Source of the DNA: Onthophagus taurus
Taxonomy: Eukaryota > Arthropoda > Insecta > Coleoptera > Scarabaeidae
Assembly: GCF_036711975.1 (NCBI RefSeq)
Contig: NC_091966.1
Location: 2,177,501 to 2,241,500 of the forward strand
DNA: 64,000 nucleotides
Reading direction: 5' to 3'
The translations under genes and the position numbers were made by a program. Shown here one piece after another: positions 58,401-64,000 of the stretch. Within the stretch, counting starts at the first letter, position 1, and each line of letters starts with the position of its first letter. A model generated the notes under the pieces. The model was not told where the DNA came from. It did no database searches and worked only from the letters and a program-made list of their open reading frames with translations.

Positions 58401-60560
58401 ATATGTAGATAACATCTTCATAAACAGATTCGCAATAGTTGCAATGGATAGAACATTAAACTAGTATTTGGGTGATCATCTGGCCCAAGAAGCAAGCATC
58501 GTTCTTGAGCATAAAGAAACAACTAAGAAAACAATTAAAACAAGACTGATAAATAAGGTAACAGTAGAACAGTTCAAAAATCTATTAAAAAGAAGTGATT
58601 GGACAAGAATAAAAGATCAAAGAGCTGATGCCCAAACCAGCTATACTGAGTTTCATAGCATAGTTACATCGTGTTATGAGACGGCTTTTAGTGAAATCAT
58701 AAAAAAAGATAAAACAAATACAATTTATACAAAAATGGATTCGGACGAACTTAGAAGAATGAAGGATAACCTGCATGCAATTTTCACTGTAGCAGAAGTT
58801 ACGAAGGATAGTAAATTCAGGGATCTGTATAAGGCTAAAAAGAAAGATCTCAGAAGACTAATAGATGAAACAAAAAAAGAATCTTACAAAGATTATATAA
58901 ATAATTCTGAAAATAAGATAGCCGCTGCATGGAATGTTGTGAAACAGGAAACCGGAAAACTGGTGCACATCTAGAGGCAAATGACCTAAACGACTACTAT
59001 CTACAAATAGCTATGTTGCATTTTATGTGGGACAACACAAGTGCATAGTAGTTTCGTAACTATGGTTACTTCATTCCTGTATTGTGAGTTATAATAATAA
59101 TAATACTTTATTCCCCCCATTTTACCAAAAAAGCGTAGAGTACGTCAATTTAACAATAATTACATTGCAATATAATACACATTGAGTTCAAACATTAAAT
59201 TGGAAAAACATGTCAATGGTATACATCGGATTTTCCGTGACAATAGCTCTCAGTCTTCTCCGGAATCCTGGAACTGGCAGGATCTTTGTACCTTCCGAAA
59301 TGTGATTGAAGATCTTGATAATCTGGTACAGAGCCGTCTTCTGAATCTTAGTAAGGTGCGCTTTTGGTGGCACCAGATAGCACTTCACCTTCCCGTGCGT
59401 GTTTCGAGGATATTTTTTGAAAAATTCAAAGTAATTCTTCCTAACCAATACAGCACATTCCAGAATATAAATTCCATACAAGGTACGTATTTTATAGTCC
59501 TTAAAGTAACTTCTGCAGCTATCAGTATTTTTTAGACCAAAGATTGCTCTTACACACCTCTTCTGTAGTATGAAGATTCTATCTATACCAACACCACGGC
59601 CCCAAAAGACAACTCCATATCTTAGCAAGGAATGGACATAAGCATAATAGGCACTTAATGCTGCCTCAATGCCAGCTGATCTGGAAATAATCCGAATGGC
59701 ATAGGAGAAATGACTGATCTTGCCAGCAAGGAAATCAATATGATTGGTCCAAGACAGTCCAGGATCCATTTTCCAACCCAGAAACGAAATCTCTTCAACA
59801 TTGGCAATCTCAGTACCCCGATACCTCGCCTTGATCTGGTCAGAGCATAAATGATAATTAACAATTTTCGTTTTTTTTGTACTTAACTTTATGTTGTGCG
59901 CTTCAAACCAAACCACAAGTTTATTCAGATCCATAGTAAGTGATTTCTGGATTTCATAATCAGTGCTACACCTCGCCACAGTCGTTGTGTCATCCGCAAA
60001 CATTATCGTAATGTTGTGCGTTACACGTGGTAAGTCATTCACATACAGGAGGAACAATAGAGGACCCAATATGGAACCCTGAGGTACTCCCAGCTTGATT
60101 TCTCTCCAAGCTGATCTTATTTCTGTTCCCTGTTCATTGTGGGCAACTACACATTGTAACCTCCCTGATAGATAGGATTTCATCCATGACAAGCTAACAC
60201 CTCTAAAGCCAAGTCTCTCCAACTTGGTTAAAAGGATTAAGTGATGTACACTATCAAAGGCTTTTGTATATGAGCGCCCGGGTGCGGAAATCGGTGCGGA
60301 AAATTAAAAATGCATTTTAATTTAAACAAAAATGATAACTTTTTTAGCATTTGCACCCCCCGGTAGCGCCGCCCCTGTATATGAAATTCCCTGTATATCA
60401 TAATTAAAGAAATCTTACCTATACTAGTACCTTGACACATATAAGCTCCAGTATCAGCAAAAGAAATCTTCCTAATTTTCAAAGCAGTTCCATTTCCAAC
60501 TATTTGATATTTATGTCCATTATCCATTCTAAGAGACTCATCGTTTTTTAACCATTCAAC
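37475..60560 (-). CDS. FSTL5: Follistatin-related protein 5-like gene, ten 3'-most coding exons
   Basis: Exons 60560-60419, 54612-54559, 54494-54373, 45695-45558, 45508-45398, 44685-44578, 38371-38218, 38162-37962, 37907-37671 and 37614-37475 (TAA). All have GT..AG sites and joining phases: 1407 nt, 468 residues. The first is most of an immunoglobulin domain (VEWLKNDESLRMD, then SFADTGAYMCQG). After it comes a long region that in FSTL4/5 is predicted to be a beta-propeller: KCTWGKAVNVANRYVYATQP, YPVDLHYVQHLDQIWVLNW, FDLVRGLFIPSPNQ, FKYGYVTHTNQRGLYKLD, SPDSRKLVTL, GNANRPISGSGLFGQYM, and the end HPNAIVWTSLKFH. It is probably a secreted glycoprotein. The Kazal, EF-hand and first Ig exons must lie beyond 60560. 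Three introns of 6-9 kb are filled with repeats. Orthology is recalled, not searched. Confidence 0.78.
38390..40100. other. FSTL5-like intron, first part, low-complexity and old repeats
   Basis: No coding remnants recognised. At 39330-40100 the plus strand is a run of irregular phrases such as GGATTGAGTTGCTTT and TGGGTTACTTT that restart every 15-40 bp. An ~85-bp segment (TACTTGAAATAGTTATGAAA) at about 39116-39205 is repeated in direct orientation at 40668-40757. Confidence 0.45.
40127..40470. repeat. ~154-bp tandem repeat, 2.2 copies
   Basis: TGATGCATCTGGGAGCAAAA restarts at 40127, 40280 and (as CATTTGGG) 40435, so the period is 153-155 bp. Copies 1 and 2 differ mainly by small changes and A/T-run length. 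Confidence 0.85.
40828..43480 (+). mobile_element. Non-autonomous hAT element carrying a satellite array, with perfect 8-bp target duplication
   Basis: The ends are inverted: left TAGTGATGGAACGGATA, right TAGTGGTGGAACGGATA (reverse complement). The 8-bp direct repeat GTTGGAAC flanks both sides (40820-40827, 43481-43488), the hAT target length. At 43310-43415 (plus) VLNEKSPIGVELNYYLQYP and SKRDTNSCEW resemble the end of hAT transposases, the dimerisation domain with its 'YL..P...R..DPL.WW' pattern. Almost everything between is the 363-bp tandem array. The rest of the transposase is missing. Confidence 0.85.
40979..43160. repeat. 363-bp satellite, about six copies, each a dimer of ~180-bp halves
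   Basis: The landmark GAGGATACTTTAATTAATAA begins at 41341, 41704, 42067, 42430 and 42793. Partial ones occur at about 40979 and 43139. Four successive spacings are exactly 363 bp. Within each unit a related half starts with GAGGACACT (for example 41521), 180 bp after the first, leaving 183 bp. The halves share phrases such as GAAAATTGCAA and TTCTCAAAAACTAAAAG, followed by TTTTTCAAAACG. This is a higher-order, two-monomer repeat. Confidence 0.92.
43489..44570. other. FSTL5-like intron, nothing recognised
   Basis: Right of the hAT element up to the exon at 44578. No repeats of note, no transposon ends, no coding remnants that I can support. Confidence 0.4.
44820..45390. other. GC-rich, CpG-containing island in the intron between exons 44685 and 45398
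   Basis: Base composition shifts from the AT-rich surroundings to many TCG, CGG and CCG words (for example CCCGATCCCAGG, CTATCTCGACGGGG). No ORF keeps a family resemblance. Similar islands lie at 45780-46090, 54640-55110 and 60600-61030, all beside exons of this gene. They look like single-copy DNA, possibly conserved regulatory sequence. Confidence 0.4.
46100..46430. mobile_element. Detached LINE 3' tail
   Basis: 46107-46190 (TTTCAATTTCAATCAATGTG, TTTACATATGT, AAATTTCATGTCTTTA) matches 51346-51420 at the end of the LINE at 50220-51410. So this is the 3' terminal piece of the same family without coding sequence. A short AT-rich flank follows. Confidence 0.5.
46491..48949 (-). mobile_element. 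DD41D (rosa-like) Tc1/mariner element, nearly full length, long identical TIRs
   Basis: Length 2,459 bp. Ends CAGTGCGCGGCAAAATTATG on both sides (inverted), TA at 46489-46490 and 48950-48951. The inverted arms extend about 530 bp (46491-~47025 and ~48415-48949). A 297-bp stretch translates to the same 98 residues on both arms, so they are almost identical. Between the arms is the transposase on the minus strand. The arms also hold long T/A runs. It lies in an FSTL5-like intron. Confidence 0.9.
47231..48272 (-). pseudogene. DD41D transposase, interrupted by one frameshift/deletion
   Basis: The start codon at 48272 opens MAHLSETQRIEILILIG, a helix-turn-helix N-terminus with RSTVSKIDKKFRETGHVK, the linker HAGRPKIN, and a second HTH (QIAADHQVSQRSVLRVL). 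Around 47886-47902 the frame ends (QELNAESM, stop) and resumes in another frame at NRCDRNPLF; a few tens of bases seem missing there. Then come FSDEVTF (first D), WAGIIHNKIIGPFFFE, FQQDGAPPHFAHPV (second D), and SPDLTPLDFFLWGYLKSKVY. The D in LDF is 41 residues after the second D. The end GGGHFEQFIK is typical. All three catalytic aspartates are kept. Confidence 0.85.
48950..49365. mobile_element. Possible MITE adjoining the DD41D element
   Basis: TATAATATGGATTGAGC at 48950 is matched by its inverse GCTCAATCCATATTATA at 49345-49361. Shorter inverted matches occur inside (AAGGTGATCGAA region and CACCTTGAGCC). The left boundary abuts the right TA of the DD41D element. No coding remnants. Confidence 0.45.
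49826..49935 (+). promoter_or_regulatory. RNA polymerase II promoter-like sequence (CCAAT and TATA boxes)
   Basis: CCAAT at 49829-49833 (AACCAATCAG) is followed 68 bp later by GTATATAAGG (49900-49909). A purine-rich possible start site (GAGAGAGTTCAATTTTG) lies about 25-35 bp further on. The spacing is right for a TATA promoter. It is inside an FSTL5-like intron on the opposite strand and upstream of a LINE fragment, so it may be a transposon promoter. No tested start site is known to me. Confidence 0.45.
50220..51410 (+). mobile_element. Degraded non-LTR retrotransposon (R1/LOA-like RT), with deletions
   Basis: Plus-strand pieces in order: LTSFLLKGMEKVIDQYHPSQ with HAYHKAKSKSTALHAL (RT start); CPQGEVLSPLLCCLVVDDLM; GYANDLIITI (the usual YADD is YAND); LSINPKKIEIVPFTR; KCLGVILDSKLNWYSHID; then after a gap LTGHALLKYHLFHIGEAEDQ and CRLCNDESETAEHILCNC, a C-terminal CCHC-like finger. 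Stops and frameshifts abound. The 3' tail is shared with 46100-46200. Confidence 0.72.
51450..51960. repeat. Hairpin (TTTAGCC/GGCTAAA) repeat block in FSTL5-like intron
   Basis: Several diverged units with AACTAACACTAGACC, AGACGCACGGCTAAACCCGA and TTTCTAGTTTTAGGTCTAG, separated by ATTGTTGTATATTTTTATTG spacers. Same family as the POLR3K and DPYD intron arrays. Confidence 0.75.
52080..53230 (+). mobile_element. hAT transposase remnant (ZBED/SCAND3-like), degenerate
   Basis: Near 52100 is a broken BED-type finger (TSKLKRHFETKHC read across a shift). Then follow VAETFGEILINPAAKIMIGD, VHRRIIDMSNNMKQMLLSDI, YYAFQVNESTDIANFANLM (first catalytic aspartate region), WNRCVGISTDEARSM (second), and after frameshifts LSLQNKEISLFHVQDKVNAA and FASGLEKFDLNKQIKWITYP. 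Order and phrases fit DUF4371/hAT transposases. The longest open piece is 52128-52661. It is not active. The terminal repeats were not found. Confidence 0.75.
53640..54230. repeat. Inverted copy of the ~30-bp repeat family, followed by hairpin repeats
   Basis: 53650-54060 consists of CTTCTGCAAATAGTATCAAG-type repeats, the reverse complement of the family at 29890-31080. From 54060 to 54230 come units with TTTGGGTTTAGC, CTAGTGTTAGTTT and GACTAAACCCGAAG. So the same two families that alternate in the DPYD intron are again neighbours, in reverse order. Confidence 0.7.
54640..55110. other. GC-rich island next to exon 54559-54612
   Basis: CpG-rich words (GATGCCGGGCCTGCCGAGG, GGGGCGCGCCGGCG) stand in AT-rich surroundings. 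No family-like coding sequence or transposon ends. Possibly conserved intronic regulatory DNA of the FSTL5-like gene. Confidence 0.4.
55260..55720. repeat. Irregular 'GATGCAAACTTGATG' repeats
   Basis: Phrases such as TTGGTGCAAATTTGAT, TTGATGTAGACTCGTTGCA and TTGATGCAAACTTGATG restart every 30-60 bp. Apparent minus-strand ORFs here are chance. Confidence 0.45.
55720..56900. repeat. 191-bp tandem repeat, about six copies
   Basis: AAGATAAACTTG-type landmarks occur at about 55783, 55971, 56162, 56353, 56545 and 56737, so the period is 188-192 bp. Each unit also has GCAAAAATGTCTAAATACCA and a GAAGATGGG phrase, then TTAGATAATGAAAATTATTTGG. No conserved reading frame. Confidence 0.9.
57480..58135. 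repeat. Hairpin (TTTAGCC/GGCTAAA) repeat block
   Basis: Four to five units of the family in its longer form: CACTAGCACTATCACTAGAA, AGACCTAGAACTAGAATC, ATTCGGGTTTAGCCGTCTTG, then AGACGTGCGGCTAAACCCGA. It begins with the ATATCACTATGTTGCATATT phrase shared with the POLR3K and DPYD arrays. Confidence 0.78.
58120..58980 (+). mobile_element. LINE fragment: end of endonuclease and linker before RT
   Basis: IFLVVYHSPDGNYRQFWEK, then MLEYGLKPIFNQPSRVNGSR and YVDNIFIN are the C-terminal part of an APE-type endonuclease. 58468-58974 is a basic, helical linker (RDLYKAKKKDLRRLIDETKK). It breaks off before the RT domain. The neighbouring RT (59085-60272) is on the other strand, so the two are not one element in place. 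Confidence 0.65.
59085..60272 (-). mobile_element. 5'-truncated LINE: RT palm, thumb and 3' end
   Basis: Minus strand: KAFDSVHHLILLTKLERLGF, then an uninterrupted 344-codon piece. It has GVPQGSILGPLLFLLYVNDL, MFADDTTTV (catalytic FADD intact), FLGWKMDPGLSWTNHIDFLA and the C-terminal LLRYGVVFWG region, ending in a stop at 59188. Minus-strand AATAAA (plus 59108-59113) and (ATT)n (59089-59106) form the 3' end. The 5' break is in the middle of the RT, as expected of a truncated insertion. Jockey/CR1-like; the clade is uncertain. Confidence 0.82.
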
Positions 60561-60599
60561 CTGCATAACCAAAAAAAAAAAAAAATAACACCTCATTTA

Positions 60600-61030
60600 A
60601 GAAACCTTTTCCCCCACAACACCTTCGCACAAAAATAAATCAGAAAAGAAAAGTGGATGGTAAGAAATAAAAAAGAATAACATATCGTATTATTTCCCAA
60701 GAACAGAAATGTCGGCGGACCGTAATCGTATTAGTTCTTCCGCTGCCGTAGACCTCGCAAGAGAAGAGGGTTGAACGAAGAATAAAAAAAAAATAACAGA
60801 GACGTCGAGAAATTGAAGCGCGTAAAGTTAAATGTAATTTAAGGACCGACGGGGTTCGCGACGCGCGTAATATCGGGCCCGGAAGTTCCATCAATTTTTA
60901 TTAGGCGAACCAGGGACGACGACGACGAAGACGTCTTTTAAATTTGGAGAGACGCGACCCGGTGCTAAGTTAATTAAAGATGGCGCTTGTTGATACTGCG
61001 ACGTAATAATACAACGGAATAATATCACAT
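60600..61030. other. GC-rich island upstream of the Ig exon
   Basis: A CpG-rich stretch (GACGGGGTTCGCGACGCGCG, TATCGGGCCCGG, GACGACGACGACGAAGACG) in the intron 5' of the exon at 60419-60560. No coding similarity found. Function unknown. Confidence 0.4.
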
Positions 61031-61439
61031 TACGAAGCTCGTCGGGTAGAAATACCTTTTCAGACTAAGTTATGACTAAGAAATGGAACTTTTGAGATTG
61101 ATTATTAAAAACGTCGACGACAAAATAAGATTAAACTTATCCAATTTTATATGCACATTGTTAAATGTGCCCTTACAAAGTAATACATGTACACGAGAAT
61201 TTTTTGGAATGTTTTATCAAACATTTTCTCTCCATTACAGCCAAGGTCCGTTCAATAACCATACTGTATAAGGTTATCCAACTACATATGAACGTATCCC
61301 CTCGCAAGGCCTTGCTGCGACTTCATTGGAAGAATTAACATTTCTATGTTTTTATTTATTCAATGTATTTCACTTAAGAAGCAATATACAAAAATATATA
61401 TGAAATTAAAAAAATATTAGAATGTAAAGCGAAATATTA

Positions 61440-62720
61440 ACGGTTATAATTTTTTTATTGTTAGGTTATCCAACTTGACTCGGTTACCATGGTGATTAAT
61501 AACCCAATATTGTAGGTGCTTGTCAAAATTGAAATTGAATTTAAGTTTTTTAAGGAAAAAGTCTTATTTAATTAGTTTAAAAGGCTGTATTCAACACAAA
61601 ATTGGTTTATCTAGGGTATTATAAACAAGGTAAGTGGATTAAATCAAAAAAAGAGATTTTTAATTTATTTTTCTTAATTAGAATCGATTTAAATTAACAA
61701 CGATTAACGAATTTGTTATGAATGCGAGATAATCGTAAAGAATTCGAATTGTTTTAAAATTAATAAAAATTAGGTTAGAATTGATACAAAAATCGGAATA
61801 AAATTTTATTATTTTAAGGTTATCCAACTTGACTCGGTTACCATGGTGATTAAGATCCAAATATCCCAATTGCTTGTCAAAATTAACGTTGAATTTAAGT
61901 TTTTTTAATGAAAAACACATAATTAATTGGATTTAAAGGTTGTATTTAATTCAATATGGGCAAATGGATGAAATTATAAGCAAGGTAAGTGGATTAAATC
62001 AAAAAAAGATATTTTTAATTTATTTTTCTTAATTAGAATCGATTTAAATTAACAACGATTAAAGAATTTGTTATGAATGCGAGATAATCGTAAAGAATTC
62101 GAATTGTTTTAAAATTAATAAAAATTAGGGTAGAATTGATAAAAAAATCGGAATAAAATTTTATTATTTTAAGGTTATCCAACTTGACTCGGTTACCATG
62201 GCGATTAAGATCCAAATATCCCAGTTGCTTGTCAAAATTAACGTTGAATTTAAGTTTTTTTAATGAAAAACACATAATTAATTGGATTTAAAGGTTGTAT
62301 TTAATTCAAAATGGGTAAATGGATGAAATTATAAGCAAGGTAAGTGGATTAAATCAAAAAAAGATATTTTTAATTTATTTTTTTTAATTAGAATCGATTT
62401 AAATTAACAACAATTAACGAATTTGTTATGAATGCGAGATAATCGTAAAGAATTCGAATTGTTTTAAAATTAATAAAAATTAGGGTAGAATTGATAAAAA
62501 AATCGGAATAAAATTTTATTATTTTAAGGTTATCCAACTTGACTCGGTTACCATGGTGATTAAGATCCAAATATTGCAGGTGCTTGTCAAAATTGACGTT
62601 GAATTTAAGTTTTTTTAATGAAAAACACATAATTAATTGGATTTAAAGGTTGTATTTAATTCAAAATGGGTAAATGGATGAAATTATAAGCAAGGTAAGT
62701 GGATTAAATCAAAAAAAAAA
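61440..62720. repeat. 355-bp tandem repeat, about 3.6 copies
   Basis: GGTTATCCAACTTGACTCGG begins at 61464, 61818, 62173 and 62528, spacing 354-355 bp. Copies 2-4 are very similar; copy 1 is more diverged. Each includes GTTACCATGGTGATTAA and AAGCAAGGTAAGTGGATTAA, the latter with a donor-like GTAAGT. The 80-codon ORF that recurs on the minus strand simply follows the repeat. Confidence 0.92.
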
Positions 62721-62729
62721 TTTTTAGAT

Positions 62730-62930
62730 CAATTAAAATGTACAAGAATTTAGGGTTAAATAACATTTAAAACTAGAACTAACACTAGACTTAGAACTAG
62801 GTCTAGGTTTAAGGTTTTAGGTTTAGACGCACGGCTAAACCCGAATATTTCTAGTGTTAGTTCTAGTGATAGTGTAAAACTAGAACTAACACAAGACCTA
62901 GAACTAGAAACAGTCGTGTTTAGTCGTGAA
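62730..62930. repeat. Hairpin repeat block, one to two units
   Basis: AACTAGAACTAACACTAGAC, GACGCACGGCTAAACCCGAA and ACAAGACCTAGAACTAGAAA show the family. It runs straight into the 'TTTAGTCGTGAAAAAAACTT' block that follows. Confidence 0.7.
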
Positions 62931-63830
62931 AAAAACTTTCAGTTGTCAATGTCAACTTTAATTTTATTATTATATTCGGAATCTTCATGAAATAACCTTT
63001 AAAGTTAATAAAAACTTGACGCATTTATCTCAAGAAACCAAAAAGTTCGAACTTTCAACTTTTAATTTTGACATATTTGTCAACTTCATTAAAAACCCTT
63101 TAAAATGAGTCCAAAGATGACGCACTTATCTCAAAAAACTAAAGTCCCTAAATTTACAAAGTACCGCGGTTCATGAAGCCTGTTTTCGAGCAAAAATGGC
63201 GGTTTGACAGCTTGTCACTGCATCTCATCACTTATTTACAAAAATGCTGCCTTTGGAGTTGCAAAAATGGCAGTAAGAAGGACTTTCGACATAGTTTTAA
63301 ATTTCCCGCTTGACTTTCGAGCCAAAATAGCGTCAAACCGCGGTACTTTGTAAATCTAGGGAATTTAAAAAAACAAAAAAGTTAGAATAAAAAACGTTTA
63401 ACCCGAAGTTAGTAAAATGATATTCTTGATATAGGGACGCAATTTAATTTTTAAATATTAATACCAACCTTAATTTTTTATTTTTTTTTATTATATTTTT
63501 GTTTTTGTGACAAATATTAAGACATTTTATAAAAATTAACAATATGTCATAATGACATTGACATTTCAAATCGGAAGTTGCTTATATCTCGAGTAATATG
63601 GAATTAAACGTATCACGTTTGGACTCATTTTGAAGGATTTTTCACGACGATTACAAATATGTCAAAATTGACGTTAACATTTGTAACCGAAAGTTGACCA
63701 TAACTTCATTAATATTGAAGATAAATATGTCGTGTTTGTACTCATTTTAAAGGATTTTTAATGAAGATTACAAATATGTCAAAATTAAGGTTGACATATT
63801 AAATCTGAAGTTAGTTATCATATAATAGAC
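62930..63830. repeat. Third copy of the 'GACATATTTGTCAACTT' block
   Basis: Same order of phrases as 34240-34930 and 35185-35985: GTCGTGAAAAAAACTTTCAG, TTTGACATATTTGTCAACTT, AATATTAATACCAACCTTAA, TATATCTCGAGTAATAT and TTGACCATAACTTCATTAA. It stops near 63830 without the CCGCACTTTCTTTTTATTT terminus. A 218-bp MITE interrupts it at 63145-63362. Confidence 0.8.
63145..63362. mobile_element. 218-bp MITE with 25-bp inverted ends
   Basis: TCCCTAAATTTACAAAGTAC plus CGCGG on the left, and the same with one change (TCCCTAGATTTACAAAGTAC) inverted on the right. It is absent from the two other copies of the surrounding repeat, where the flanks are continuous (CTCAAAAAAC and AAAAAAGTTAG). The target duplication is unclear. 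Confidence 0.75.
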
Positions 63831-64000
63831 AAATGTACAACTTCATGGTGTTCTTTCATGATGTATTCTTTATTAACCCTTCGTGTGTAAACGGTTTTTT
63901 AGCACCTTGCGTCTGTAAAGGTGGGTCTTTCAGGTTCGGCCGTTTTTTCATCCTGTTAATACACTCAAAAATTTTTATAAACAATTCATGATAATGTTCG
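63831..64000. other. Right edge of the window
   Basis: 170 bp of AT-rich DNA with no recognised feature. Confidence 0.4.

Noticed and set aside
61678-62630. Three similar 80-codon minus-strand ORFs (MCFSLKKLKFNVNFDK)
   Set aside because: They follow the 355-bp tandem repeat exactly; their similarity is that of the DNA repeat. AT-rich and without domain signs.

Overview
This is a eukaryotic, AT-rich nuclear window that I read as insect, possibly beetle. The evidence is many short introns of about 50 bp with GT..AG ends, conserved animal genes split into small exons, and abundant insect-type transposons (DD41D and DD34E Tc1/mariner elements, hAT, Jockey-like LINEs, a tRNA-derived SINE). The beetle suggestion is a guess. 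Nothing looks prokaryotic.

Genes, left to right: the 3' end of POLR3A (RNA polymerase III largest subunit, +) converges on PFDN1 (prefoldin 1, -). PFDN1 diverges from ABCE1 (ribosome recycling ATPase, +), and one ABCE1 intron is 6.2 kb long and full of transposons. POLR3K (Pol III zinc-ribbon subunit, +) follows. Its stop codon is only 2 nt before the ATG of YRDC (tRNA t6A synthesis, +). About 7.5 kb of nested LINEs and a Tc1 element come next, then a complete DPYD gene (dihydropyrimidine dehydrogenase, -). The right 27 kb carries the ten 3'-most coding exons of a follistatin-related 5-like gene (-), whose 5' end lies beyond the window. POLR3A, POLR3K, YRDC and ABCE1 all serve tRNA production or translation, so the left third is a loose translation-related cluster.

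Most of the DNA is repeats. There are five long-terminal-inverted-repeat DD41D-type elements or derivatives (4172-6014, 7362-9297, 7557-8547, probably 31086-33287, and 46491-48949), a Tc1 element inside a LINE, a SINE with exact target duplications, and a Jockey-like LINE with a 14-bp target duplication. There are several tandem arrays: 363 bp (a dimer of 180+183), 355 bp, 191 bp, about 154 bp, and a 947-bp two-copy block. A hairpin-forming family with the core half-palindrome CATTCGGGTTTAGCCG recurs in the POLR3K intron, the DPYD intron, four places in the FSTL5-like gene and near the right edge.

The least explained structures are these: the 363-bp dimeric satellite inside a hAT element with a perfect 8-bp target duplication; the palindromic family, which in POLR3K is bounded by ~130-bp inverted termini that recur beside an unrelated repeat block; the DPYD intron, whose array was duplicated together with the intron's own first ~220 bp; and the POLR3K-YRDC pair, which looks dicistronic. 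All coordinates were read by eye; splice sites were checked for reading-frame continuity but not against transcripts.
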